In this document: piece by piece, positions 44,569 to 55,786 of the stretch
Numbering within the stretch: position 1 is the first letter of the stretch
How the letters are laid out: each line of letters opens with the position of its first letter
DNA from: Celoporthe dispersa
Taxonomy: Eukaryota; Ascomycota; Sordariomycetes; Diaporthales; Cryphonectriaceae
Length of the DNA: 64,000 nt
Direction of reading: 5' to 3'
NCBI GenBank assembly: GCA_016584495.1
Contig: WAID01000005.1
Location: 2,616,501-2,680,500 of the forward strand
The notes under the pieces: generated by a model
Database searches by the model: none
Seen by the model: the letters and a program-made list of their open reading frames with translations, nothing else
Told to the model about the DNA's origin: nothing
Made by a program: the position numbers and the translations under genes

Positions 44569-46099
44569 ATGGCTAGCCATAAGAACATTCTTCTTATGGT
44601 CGCGGATGACCTCGGCCGTGAGATGCTGAGCTGCTACGGCTTCCCGGGCATGGAGACGCCGAAGCTCGATGCCCTCGCTGCGACGGGCACCCGGTTTGAC
44701 CTTGCTTTCGCCTCCACCGCCTCCTGTAGCGGCAGTCGGACCACCCTCTACACAGGTCTGCATACTCACAACAATGGCAGCTACGGCTTGACGCATGATA
44801 GAAACGGCTTCCAGACCCACGCGGATATCGAGACCGCCCCGCATATTTTCAACGAGATAGGCTACAAGACCGGCATCCTGGGCAAGGTGCACGTCGGGCC
44901 GGCTAGCCAGTATCCTTGGCAGATCCGCGAGGAGAGTGGCACGCGCAATGTGGCCTATATTGCCGACAGGGCGAGAGCCTTCATGCGGACGGCGTGTGAG
45001 GAGGACAAGGCCTTCTTCCTGACCATCGGCTTTGTGGATCCCCACCGCGATATTGGGCACCGCGGCGGCTTCGGAAATGTGGACGGCAACTACGATCCCC
45101 GCCTAAAAGACCGTACTTATTCGCCAGAGGACGTTGTCATCCCGAGCTGGGCCAACGATCTGCCCGAGGTGCGACAGGAACTGTCAGAATACTATCGCTC
45201 CATCCACCGTATGGACCAGGGCATTGGGCTCATCCTCGAGTCCCTCGACGAGCTCCACCTCCGAGACAACACACTGGTAGTCTTCTTGAGCGATAACGGT
45301 CCCCCCTTTATCAACTCTAAGACGACCTTGTACGATGCCGGCGTTCGCCTGCCTCTCCTCGTCCGCATGCCGGGTCAGATTGCCGGCGTGGTCAACTCGC
45401 ACATGGTCAGCTGGCTGGATCTGCTCCCGTCCCTGCTCGACTGGGCAGGCCACGCCGGCAGGCAGCCCGGTGAAGGCTTCTGGGCCCCCGCGGCGCGGTC
45501 GATCGTTTCTCCCCATCATCGACAATAGCACCACAGAAGTCGATGCCGCCTGGTCCTGCGTCTTTGGCTCTCACACCTTTCATGAGGTCACAAACTACTG
45601 GCCAACACGTTATATGCGCGACTGTCGCTACAAGTACCACCGAAATGTGTGCTGGCGCCTCGAGTTTCCTTTTGCCATGGACCTGTACGCCTCCCTCTCT
45701 TTCGAAGGTATGCGCAACAGCGGTGATCCGGCTACAGGAAAGCCAGCCATGGTGGGCCAGCGTACCCTCAGGGACTATATATTTAGGCCCCCTGAGGAGC
45801 TTTACGACCTGCAGATGGACCCGGCCGAGGCGCACAACCTTGCCGGCGAGCCCTCGCACCAGCAAAAGCTGCAGGAGATGCGCGCGGCGCTCGAGAAATG
45901 GCAGAATGACACACAAGACTTGTGGCTGTGGAGGGACGGAACAAGCATCTGGCGGTATCGGTCCTTCGGCTATGTGCGTGAGGGGCTCAGAATACCCGAC
46001 CGTTTCGACTTCGACGTGGACAATCCAGGCAACCGGGATCCCGCAATTCAGGTCGTCGAGCTCGACGCAAAAAAGGTCTCGACCACGCCTGTTGAGTAG
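44569..46099 (+). CDS. Type I sulfatase (sulfamidase-like), one frameshift
   Basis: Hydrolyses sulfate esters or sulfamates, releasing sulfate; about 509 aa, single exon, no signal peptide seen. N-terminal metal site LMVADDLGREML; active-site loop SCSGSRTTLYTGLHTHNNG, with the Cys that becomes formylglycine in C-x-x-x-R; GKVHVGP; FVDPHRD; LSDNGPPF with the second metal pair. The usual Pro in C-x-P-x-R is Gly. The fold and the HTHNNGSYG block resemble heparan N-sulfatase-like enzymes. The frame breaks in the C5 run 45485-45489 (one extra C); removing it joins the C-terminal part (GRSFLPIIDNSTTEVD) and gives exactly 510 codons. Neighbours suggest sulfated compound use, but no transporter is obvious. 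Confidence 0.85.
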
Positions 46100-46487
46100 G
46101 ATAGGAGCTCAAGTTTCACAAAGGCGAGCCAGTACCGAAGTTAATAGATCATAAATTATGTCAGACCTATCATGGTTACAAATCAGGTGAGAGGGTAGAT
46201 CCTGCTTTCAAGTATCATATACTCAAGCGAAAGAGGTCCTCTTAGTCACCAATGACATGTCATATAGATTTCTGAAGGACTTCCGAGTAGAGTGTAGCCT
46301 GAAGATCAAAGTAGCCATTTTCAAAAAATTGTAAGTCGTTGACTACGCGAGCCTGTTTGCTAGCGAGATGTCTGCACGGTGGATCACCCGACCTCTTAGC
46401 TTACATATGGACGTGAGGCTGGAGTTGAATAGTCGTGTTTGGGCGTGGCTGATCCCGCTTTTGAGCCAACAGCCCTCTCCCCTGTCT
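46100..46487. other. Short 3'-3' intergenic gap
   Basis: The tails of the sulfatase and GMC genes meet here. No gene or clear terminator structure was recognised. Confidence 0.4.
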
Positions 46488-48350
46488 TTACAAACTTTTT
46501 CTGATGATCTCGGATGCCATCTCAGCCACGGCATACACAACCGCCTGCGTATTGCCTCTGGGCACAAGGGGAACGACGCTCGCATCACACACACGCAGGT
46601 TACGGCAGCCGTACACACGGAGCTGCGGGTCCACCACGCCGCCTAGATCGCGCCGCATCATGGCACATGAGCCCACGGCATGGTTGGTCGGGATAGTGGT
46701 GCGCCGTGCGTACTCGATGTTGCGTTCTAGGTCGGCGAACCTCCCCGGCGCTCGACCTGTTTCTCCTTCCTTCAGGTGACCTGCCAATGGCTCGGCCCTG
46801 GCCAGCGTCTGGGCAACGAAACGCAGCCCACGTGCCAGCACCTCTGCGTCAAGAGGGTGCGCCAGGCAGCGCGGGTCGATGGCGGCGCCGCTTTCGCGCG
46901 ACGTGATGTGGACTGAACCCCGGGATAGCGGGTGCGTAAGCATGACGGCGACGGCGTACCAGCGCCCTGGGGGACGGAACGCGGGGTCCTCTGAGTCCCA
47001 GGGGGCGTACGTATTGGTCGACAAGTACATGAGGGGTATTTCGGTTGGGGACGAGAGGACAGAGCGGACCCAAGCTTCATGGGCTCTCGCGAATGACGGC
47101 TGGGTGATGGCGTCGTTATCGTCGCCCGGAATGGGACCGATTCGGGCCAGCAGCACCTCGAGGTTCTTTTCCTCCTGTGGGAGGGGAATCTGTGCGTAGG
47201 CCGTGTTACCGCTGGTGGTGAGCGGGCCCCTGCCCTCGGCGGCCATAGCCGTGGCCCTTTGCACAGCCTCGGGTTCGCGACGGTTTAGTGGGTCGCGGGA
47301 GGGCATGTCCGAGTCCTCACGTATCTCAAAGTTGATGCCGGTGATGGCGTGGTTCTGCAGGTTCTCCCCGACGTGGGGGTTGTCCACGAAGACGTCGATC
47401 CCGAGGCTCTTCAAGAGTTCCGCGCTGCCGATGCCCGAGAGCTCGAGGATCTGAGGCGAACTCATGGCCCCGGCAGCCACGACCACCTCCTTGCGCGCCC
47501 TGATGAGGACGGGCAGGCCTGCGGCGTCAGTGTACTCAACGCCCTCAGCCACGGCAGTGCCCGTCTCTTCCCTTGCCAGCAGCACCCTCGACACGGTGGC
47601 GCCCGTGATGACGGTGAGGTTGGCTCTTTGGCCTCGCGGGCCCGAGGTAGGCGTCGGCAGACGAGACGCGCTGGCCCGTCGATGGGCTGATGGTCTGGGG
47701 GGTGAGCGTGGCGCCGCAGACCTCGCCCGAGAAGATGTCGCAGGTCGGATAGCCCAGGGTGCTGATGGTGTCGGTCCAGGTCCGAAGCCAGGTGTTGTCA
47801 GGCTCTCCAGGGTCGCACACCTTGAGCTGGAGTGTTGCGGACGCCCGGCTAGTAGCGCCGCTGAGTGCCGGCCAATCCCAGCCGTCGTTGCCGAGAGCCA
47901 TCCAGGCCTCGACGTGCGACTTGGACGTCGGGCAGAAGAGGAAGCTGTTCATGCTGCTCGTCCCGCCGAGCACCTTGCCGGCGGGACAGGGAGACGGCGC
48001 GGCCGTCGAGGCCCGGCTGAGCGATTAAAATTGATAAAAAGCAGGTTAGTAGACATCAGGGCCGTAAGCCCTCGAGGGGCAGAGCGTCGTGACTGGTCAT
48101 TATGGATTCTCTGGGATTCGAATAATTTGCTACCTACTTGGGGCGTGCTCAAAAAGTCCCAGTCCAACTCCGATTTGAGCGTCAGCGGCCACATAGCCGG
48201 CGTGGACACGCGCGGGTCCGCTCGCCTGTCCTCACCCGCTTCGAGCACCACGATGCTCACGCCGCCGTGCTCAGACAGGCGCCCGGCCAGGGCTAGACCA
48301 GCCGTGCCGCCGCCGATGATAATGATGTCGTAGCTCTCGGCGAAAGACAT
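46488..48350 (-). CDS. GMC oxidoreductase, two one-base shifts
   Basis: FAD-dependent alcohol (or choline/glucose-type) oxidase or dehydrogenase, about 579 aa. Exons 48350-48138 and 48016-46488, intron 121 nt. Landmarks: IIIGGGTAGLALAGRLSE (FAD), VLEAGED, GKVLGGTSSMNSF, AGAMSSPQILELSGIG (GMC signature 2), HVGENLQNH, TNHAVGSCAMM with the catalytic His, and PRGNTQAVVYAVAEMA at the end. No signal peptide, so probably intracellular. Extra bases are needed to be removed at GGG 47983-47985 (before AGKVLGG) and at GGGCCC 47638-47643 (before ANLTVITGA); both corrections give exactly 580 codons. Tail-to-tail with the sulfatase. Confidence 0.83.
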
Positions 48351-48830
48351 TGAGTAATTATATCTCAATTGAATGTTTGCACCCGGGCTGCTGGCGCGTC
48401 TTGGTGTAGAGTTCTTGTGCGGGGTTTTCGCGTGAGAAGGGGAGGTAGTAATTAAAAAAAGTAAGTAGTGTAGAAGGATTGTAGGAATGTTTTGGGGGTA
48501 TGTGTGAGTTAATATGGGAAATGTGATGGCTTGGGTGTGTTGATGGGTGGGTGGAACTGTGGGGCTACTGAGCTGTCAGACTGCGGGCCGGGGTCTCGTC
48601 CTTCACCAGGAAATCCTTCTCAAACATGCCGTGTACTATATTATTACACTAACTCTTCAATTCAACGTCCTCCGGTCCCGTTTCTCAAGAGAGGAGATAC
48701 GAGGACTACACGCCCTCAAAATGGCAATCAATCACCTCAGAGTGTTTCATTATCCAGTGTAGTCAGCATCGCGTTCTATGCCTATTCAGCAATGAATTCA
48801 GCCACCAAACCCGATCCCTCTCACCGCTCC
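48351..48830. other. Intergenic, upstream of the GMC gene
   Basis: No coding signal was recognised. The dispersed repeat copy R1 begins just after. Confidence 0.35.
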
Positions 48831-48834
48831 GATG

Positions 48835-49085
48835 TAGTGTATAATGAACACTGCTGTTGCCTGAGAGTTCAACAAGTAAACAAAGGGTTTATGCTAGCAA
48901 GAGCGATATCAAAGTATAATTTCAACAATATCGGAAACGTCTGAATATATTTGCAATGTATCATTAGTAATAAAGCTAATACTTATATCAGAAGTAATAA
49001 TTAGATTGACAATTGAAAAGCTATATATTATGACTTATTCAATATGTAAGTCACACGGAAGGCTACGCCAACAGCGAGGTCAGAA
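48835..49085 (+). repeat. Dispersed repeat R1, AT-shifted copy
   Basis: Shares ATGAACACTGCTG, GTTTATGCTAGCAAGAG, ATTGACAATTGAAAAGCTAT and GGCTACGCCAACAGCG with copies near 58741, 59562 and 63728. C/T and G/A differences dominate, as expected after RIP. No coding capacity. Class unknown (LTR or non-autonomous element). Confidence 0.65.
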
Positions 49086-49582
49086 GAAAACATATCGCTT
49101 ACTCAACTAAGCACACCGCCTACCCAAAGAAGAGACAGATAGAAATAAATTACATAACCAAGGATTAGAATAACAGAGATAGATCACTTGGATTATCAGT
49201 AAGCTAAGTAAGCTGGATTATTGAAGGGGAGCCATAGCAGCACCCCAAAATGGCATGAGAACGCGCGAAGCCAGCCGCCGTTTTGGCGTACCAGGGTCGA
49301 CTATACGATACACGACGAATGCAGCAAATCTGCACGAGACTATAGTCCTATCACAGCGCCTCCTATCAAAATAGGAAGAATAGGAGTTGGTTGAATGTAT
49401 ATTACGCCAAGAAAAGACTGGACACGCCCCTAGCTACCGAAACATGAAGTTACTGGAGTTAATTAGGTAAGAAACCGGCTGGTAGTTTGGTAGTCAAGTC
49501 CCAGTCGACTATTGGATATACCAAGGAGCCCGGATAAGTGTGCTGAAAGGCAGAAGCATACAATGGCACTTGGCTGAAATTG
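49086..49582. other. Gene-free, repeat-flanked DNA
   Basis: About 500 bp between repeat R1 and a GMC relic, with no recognisable feature. Confidence 0.3.
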
Positions 49583-49770
49583 CTATTTCCCAGGTGGTGA
49601 AGAGAGGTCGGCTTCTATCAAAGCGACGGTACCGCCTGCCTCAACAAGGCGAACTGCCACTGGCATACCGGCCGTGGACGCCCCCAACAACGATGTAATC
49701 AAAAGTGACCGGTGCGGTAGTATTGAACATGTCATAAATTGGCAGTCCAAAGGACGAGCCAAGAAAGTAT
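49583..49770 (-). pseudogene. GMC oxidoreductase N-terminal relic
   Basis: Reads FNTTAPVTFDYIVVGG, then after a frame change STAGMPVAVRLVEAGG and TVALIEAD: the FAD-binding start of a GMC enzyme, about 60 residues only. The rest is absent. It is not a copy of the neighbouring GMC gene, since the wording differs. Confidence 0.55.
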
Positions 49771-50166
49771 TCTTGACGAGGCATGAGGCACGCATCCAAG
49801 TAGAACGAGGAGCTGCGCCACCGCTGCCGCCATGACAAAGATGCTCATATTTTTTTTTTCTTTTCGCATGCCAATACAGCACCCCGACGACTGAATCTCG
49901 GACACCCCATGATGGAAGCATCAAAGACCGCGGACACCACCAAAGTTTAAGGGAAAGGCTTACGCTGCTAGTTTTCTTCTCCAGTGCAGCAACAAGTTAT
50001 TATTGGGCAACGCAGTAGGTAGAATTGCCACACTGGCACCGCAGCCTAAGATATTATGCCTTCATATATTATGCCTTCAGGCCGCCAGGACACACGATGC
50101 AGCATCTGAACATTTCTTTTTCATATATATTTCCATGACTAAATCATGGCGTAGTGCACCGAGTTA

Positions 50167-50215
50167 AGTCGCAGGGGGTAGTTCTTGGCCACCCCCCCTT
50201 CTTGGCCACCCCCGC
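50167..50215 (+). repeat. Left terminal inverted repeat of the transposon
   Basis: 49 bp starting AGTCGCAGGGGG. It contains two direct copies of TTCTTGGCCACCCCC, which may be transposase-binding sites. Exact reverse complement of 51979-52027. Confidence 0.93.
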
Positions 50216-50410
50216 CAGCCATATTTAAAATAGATATATATATTCAATTCAATTACTTTTCAGCCCTATTCACCCACCACAATGCAATCCTCTTCATCAG
50301 TAACTAATTCGACATCGCTCTCTTCATTCTCGCTTTCCTTTTCTGGCCTAGCTGCTTTTTGAGCTTGCTATACAGCTCTAATACCAACAAACTTCGAATT
50401 CGGGCTTGGT

Positions 50411-51874
50411 TCAATCTTTTCTTCTTTTGCTAGGCCTAGAAGACTCAATTTGTGCTTTTAAAGCCTTGTTTTCCTCCAGAGCCTTAGCTAAGGCTAAATC
50501 TCTCTCATTCCAAGCTTTCTGTATCTTTCTGAAGAAAATGCATTTTTTAGAAGAGGTAGGAAGCCAGCCTCGATTCCGTTGCAATTGATAGTAAAGATCT
50601 TTAGCCACTCTGGGAGTCGAATATATATCCAATAGCTGTAAAAGTATTCTTGAGGCTGAATTAGATCCAGCTAATGCTTTTAAGCCTGAATTTGATAAAA
50701 TCTGAAGATATTATTGATTGCTCTCGAGAAGAAGAGGGCTTAGAAGAGGCTTAGCTAAGGAGAGAGGCCAAAGACTAGAAGCTTTCTACCCAAATTTAAC
50801 ATTCTGAATAGAAAGGCTTTCCAGACGAGCCTAACGATAATTCTCAAGAAATAAACGCTTTCCTAGAATAGAACTATCTTCCCATTAGCTCAGAGCATTA
50901 AGCTTCTTTCTATAAGCTTTCTTGAGGAAGGAAAAGATTTCTAAATCGAGAGATTGAAGAATATGAGAAGTATGAGAAGGCAAATAAAGCAATAGAATAT
51001 TGTTTTGAAAGCACTCCTATATAAATTCGTCAATTGTATAGCTGCTATAGCTATCCAGGATCAATAATCTGGCTTCTAAGAGGTTTGCTAGCTAGTTAAA
51101 AGAAATAAATATTTTTTTTAGCTATTAGAATACTATTTCATTAGTAATCTATCCATTATCTATAGCAATGAATTGCTAGCTATCAAAAGAAGCTATATTT
51201 ATAAGAAATCATTATTATTGTACAGTTTTCTTTTTGAAAGTGACTAAGGGAAGGAAATAGGTGCTAATAGCTGATATATATTCGAGGAAAGAAGTCCAAG
51301 CTCGCGATCTAGGGTCTTTTTTCTGTATTGAATGTGAAGAAGAGCTCCCAAGAACTAATCCGTTCTCGTTTTAGCCCTCTATTATCCCAGCTTCATCTAT
51401 ATTCTATCTATTGGCTAGCTTGATAGCTTGGATATAAGGAAGGTTGAATAAACGGAATTAAAGCTTTATTATTTCTATTATTGCTCTATTGATTCGAGCA
51501 GAAGCTATACGCTGAATTCTCCGGACCTGAATATCTGGATTTCTCTTTAGAAAAGAGATAATCCATTTCTTTCCGAGAGATTGAGAGTCTTCTTTGATAT
51601 GGAGGATTTTCTGAGCAAAGAATCTCAGTGCTGAATAGCTAAGTGGAAGCCTTAGGCTTTCTTGATTACGGATCCACTCGACGAGCTGCATTTCCTGGCT
51701 AAAGGAGAGCCTTTGGCTAGATTCGTGGGCTATTTTATACGAAGATTTTCCTTGAAGGCGTTATTGAAGAGTAGCTCTTGGAATGCCCCATTCTTTCGAG
51801 GCTGTTCGTTGTAATAAGCTATTTCTGACAGCCTCAAGGGCTTGGGCTAGCTCAGATTCAGTATATGGCTTCAT
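50411..51874 (-). pseudogene. Transposase remnant
   Basis: Probable former start at ATG 51874 (MKPYTESELAQ). DNA-binding helices can be followed to about 51458; the DDE catalytic region is too mutated to name its acidic residues. The last ~70 codons (to 50411, ending RPSKRRKD) are open again. Multiple in-frame stops. Confidence 0.7.
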
Positions 51875-51978
51875 TGGGGTTAAATCAAACGTCAGTAGAA
51901 ATATAAGGCTATTCGGATATAAATTGGTTGAGAAAAAGGAAAAGAAAAGACGGGTGGTTGATGTGGCAGAAGTGCCGA

Positions 51979-52027
51979 GCGGGGGTGGCCAAGAAGGGGG
52001 GGTGGCCAAGAACTACCCCCTGCGACT
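51979..52027 (-). repeat. Right terminal inverted repeat of the transposon
   Basis: Perfect mirror of the left end, followed by the TA target duplication. Confidence 0.93.
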
Positions 52028-52206
52028 TACTTCGTGCCCACCACTTGAAACCATGGATTATGTCATCATGTCACATCCCCGCGCTATTTTGTAGTAGCCA
52101 CTTCAGCTAGCTTCGGCCCGCTGCCTTCTACAGTTGGCACTGTTCAACTAACGTCACCTTCGACACCTCTGATCCACGTTTTCCACATGCTGTGATCCGC
52201 CCCGAC

Positions 52207-52903
52207 ATGTCTGATACACCTGAAGGCATCGTCAAATACGCCTACGACCACATCTCAGATTGGTATCTGAAGTGGGTCGAGAGCCAGAAAATCACCGCGG
52301 GAGAGATACGCCAAGAAGCTCCTTGAGGAGCTGCAACCTTCACCTTCTGTTCTGGAGCTTGGTTGTGGCCCTGGCGTTCCTGTCTTGCAACTGCTTCTCG
52401 ACCAAGGCGCACACGTGGTCGCAAATGACATCTCGACGAAGCAAATCGAAATGGCCAAGGCCCGCTTCCCGGACGCTGAGCTACTGGCAGGCGACATGAC
52501 AGCACTCACGTTCGAGCCTGAGAGCTTCCACGGAGCAATCAGTTTCTACACACTGTTCCACCTTCCACGGTCGAAGCTCAAGGATATGCTCACCAAGATC
52601 CACAACTGGCTAAAGCCTAACGGAGTGTTTGTTTTCAATCTCGCGACCATCGACGAGGAAGAAATCCATGGCGAATTCTTGGGATATGGAATGTTCTGGA
52701 GTAGCTTTGACGTCGATGGGAATCAAGCACTGCTGAGGGAAATCGGATTCGACTTACTGCAGGTCGAAGTACTGCAGGCAGGCGATGGGAAGTTGGAGGA
52801 GGGTGATCCAGACTTTGACGCCGAGTTTATGTGGGTGATGGCACGAAAGAAAGAATCTCCTCCTGCGCGGAATGCCGCAACGATAGTGGAACCGGGCGAA
52901 TAA
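52207..52903 (+). CDS. SAM-dependent methyltransferase (class I), one-base shift
   Basis: Small soluble methyltransferase of about 231 aa. The N-terminus (EGIVKYAYDHISDWYLKWV) is typical of a group of fungal and bacterial class I enzymes. Motif I VLELGCGPGVPVL binds SAM; the acidic residue of motif II is in VVANDISTKQIEMA; LLAGDMTALTF and ISFYTLFHLPR follow. The substrate is unknown. The frame changes at the A4 run 52288-52291: removing one A gives QKSPRERYAKKLLEEL and exactly 232 codons. It lies 180 bp from the transposon end, so its promoter may have been altered by the insertion. Confidence 0.82.
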
Positions 52904-53680
52904 GCCTTATACAATTCTGTTTGGACATGTGAATCAACTAAGCTTGGGCGATAGTAGCATGAACAAGACTTTATACGAAGAGTCTCGGCTTCCACTTTCT
53001 GTTGTGGCCTAAGGCCAACCGGGAGCACTGCGCTGTAATGCGATTCGTGTTTGTACACAGCACAAAATGCAACCTGAACGACTAGCGATAAGGTACTTGA
53101 TAGCAGCTTCGCCTCAACGTTCCTTCAATTATTTCCATCAACCACATCTGTACAGTCCCCTAACTTATAGAGGATTATTGTAGACGTTTCTATGTACATC
53201 TATGGTTTACCATGCTATTAGATCGACTTTTGTTCACTTCATGGGAAATAGCTCCACATAATCCCCTAAAATTCTGTCATAATCACCGGCTTACGACCGA
53301 TGTAGCATATCCAGATGTGCTTATGCGACAAATGAACCAACCCATTTGATCCCAACCCTCACATCTGAGGAACATGTAAACAATTTACTCACTAAGCCTG
53401 ATATAGCCATACCGAAGACATTCTTTTTGTTCTATATACTTGATTCAATATCAACACTTGTTTTTTTCTTCTTTTTTTTTCCATTTCTACCTTCCTCAGC
53501 CTTCTCCTCGTTTTAGCCTACAACAGTCTGCAGCATCAGAAAGCGGCAATACTATTCCGTATATGCTAATAAATAACAATCGGAGCATGGTGTCTTATTA
53601 ACAAATAATTTCTAATATTGATCACAATCCTTCTTCTCTCTTCGTTCCTCCTTACTGCTTGGACGCCGGCGCGTTTGGAG
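52904..53680. other. Intergenic
   Basis: About 780 bp without a gene. It includes poly-T tracts near 53460-53480. Confidence 0.35.
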
Positions 53681-55438
53681 ATGCTAAAAAAAGCTCACAC
53701 GGGGACATGGTTGTCCGCGTGGGTGCCAGAGTCCACTTGGGTCTTGTCCCTCCTCCTCATCATGTGCTCGTTTGTGCAATCGTGTGTATGTGTCTCACCA
53801 AGTTTGTCATGTGTAAATTATATTGATAGAAAAAAAGAGAAGGAAAAAAAACGAGGCTGACCAAAATGGAACGAACAGACGGTGGGCTACGATACCGCAT
53901 TGCTCAACGCGCTCAACATCCTGCCTGGATACAAAGACTACTTTCAACTCAATGCAGCAACAACAGGCCTGAATACTGCTTCCATCTTTATCGGCGGTAT
54001 TCTTGGGCCTATGTTCGCAGGCGTGGGAGCGGACAGGCTCGGGAGGAGACCAGCCATGTTCTGGAGCAGCCTGCTTGCCATAGTCGGTGTAGTGATACAA
54101 ACAACCGCCCAGAACATCGCCATGTTCGTCGTTGGCCGGATCATCATCGGGCTCGGGGCTTCTGCTTCTGGGATTGCCGGGGGTGTCTACCTCTCCGAAA
54201 GCTTCCACAGCCGGTTCCGGGCATGGGGTGTGGGATCGCTCAACGACTTTTACTGGATCGGCGCTATCCTGGCGGCCGGGATCACCCTCGGCACCGGGAC
54301 CTGGACCTCGTCTTGGGCGTGGCGAGCGCCGTCGCCCATCCAAGGCATATTCTCTCTGCTTTGCATTCTCATCTTGCCGTTCGTCCCGGAAAGCCCGCGT
54401 TGGCTTCAGTACCAGGGCCACTCCGACGAGGCCCGCCTCGTTATCGCACAGACCAATGCCGACGGCGATGTGTCTGATCCGGTTGTGGCCACGATCTACA
54501 AAGAGATTGTGGATTCCCTAGCCTTAGAAAAGGAGCGCAAGAGCTCCATCGTGGAGATCTGCAAGGACCCGGTCGTGCGGAGGAGGTTCCTTCTCGGCAC
54601 TTCTGTAGGGCCGATGTCCACTGTGGTTGGGAACCTCATCGCTCTTTTTTTACCTGGGGCCGGAGCTCGACAGTGCTGGGGTCACTGACAGTCGCGCCCA
54701 GCTGCGCATCAACGTTGGTCTGAACGCTTGGTGTCTAATCTATTGCCTATTCGGCACATTCCTAGTATCTTCTTGGGGTCGGCGTCCGACGGCTATTGCT
54801 GGCCAGAGCTTGCTTACCGCGTGCCTTTTTATCATTGGAGGTCTATCGAAGATGTATGCTGACAATGGTCCGAATGATACGTCTAACAGCCTGATATATG
54901 GCAACGTGGCAGTGATTTTCCTGTTTCAGGGCTTCTACTCCCTGGCCTGGACACCCATCACCTACCTCTACCCGACTGAGGTCATGAATTATAGTATACG
55001 AGCAAATGGCCTAGCTTGCTCTTCATTAATGCTGAGCAGCCTGACGTAAGTTTTTTTTTTTTTTATAAGTGTCCGATCCACCACGCTAAACTATCGAGCA
55101 GACTCTTGCTGGTCTTTATCATGCCAATCGCATTGGAGCACATTGGTTGGAAGATGTACATTGTCAACGGAAGTTGGGACGTCATTGTACTTCTCATTGT
55201 GGTAAGTCAAACACTCGCCTGCTTACGGCGGTCATTGATATTGTCGCAGGTGCTCTTTTGGGTTGAGACGAAAGGCAAAACGCTTGAGGAAGTCGATGCC
55301 ATATTCGACGGAGGAAGGCAATCTTTGAATCTTGCGGATGTTGAAGAAGTCCGCTGCGGAGAGAAGACTACTAGTAGTGCGGTCGGGGTAGAGAAACAGG
55401 CCTGTACACGACTGTCAACAACGTCGACTATCAATTGA
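53681..55438 (+). CDS. MFS sugar/lactose-type transporter, one-base shift
   Basis: Sugar porter of about 519 aa. Exons: tentative 53681-53785, then 53879-55045, 55102-55201 and 55250-55438. Intron 1 begins GTATGT and has a CTGAC branch site; it joins SFVQSC to TVGYDTALLNALNILPGY. Landmarks: GADRLGRRPAMFW, GRIIIGLGASASGIAGGVYLSE, PESPRWLQYQGHSDEA, YLYPTEVMNYSIRANG, VETKGKTLEEVDAIFDG. It resembles Lac12-type permeases. The N-terminus is short for the group, so the start is uncertain. One T too many in the T7 run 54645-54651 breaks the frame in the central loop; removing it restores NLIALFYLGPELDSAG. Confidence 0.8.
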
Positions 55439-55786
55439 CTCGTCGACTCTCGGCTTGTCGAATGTGGAATATCGGTTGCCAAGAATGGAATGAGCACGGC
55501 TTAGAAGGATGCCATTGGCCATTGCGGTAAGGAGGGCTCATTTCTCTATTTTATTTGAACCTCCCGATAATTAGCCGTCACCATAGAAAAGAGGTGGCTA
55601 GCGTAAATTAGGACGAGGTGGCACACGTGACAGTAAAGAACACGCCATTGGAAGCTTTGAAAACACCAAGTTCACAACAGATAGTCAATTCATCCCAAAG
55701 GTCAACCTAGAATAAGGATGGCCGGTGATACAGCGAAGGCTGTGAGCAATCGCAATCTAGAAGTCACATCGACGCTCGTTTCTAGG

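Larger units (their letters stand above)
50167..52027 (-). mobile_element. Fot1/pogo-like DNA transposon, degenerate
   Basis: 1861 bp bounded by perfect 49-bp inverted repeats and flanked by TA on both sides (50165-50166, 52028-52029), the target duplication of the Tc1/mariner-pogo superfamily. The inside encodes pieces of a transposase on the minus strand: an N-terminal helix-turn-helix (SELAQALEAVRNSLLQR...EWGIPRATL), a CENP-B-like helix-turn-helix (FAQKILHIKEDSQSLGKKW) and a distant C-terminal segment (50632-50411). Between them are many stops and high AT content, with frequent TAG and TTAG, fitting C-to-T decay. The element cannot make its own transposase. Confidence 0.85.
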
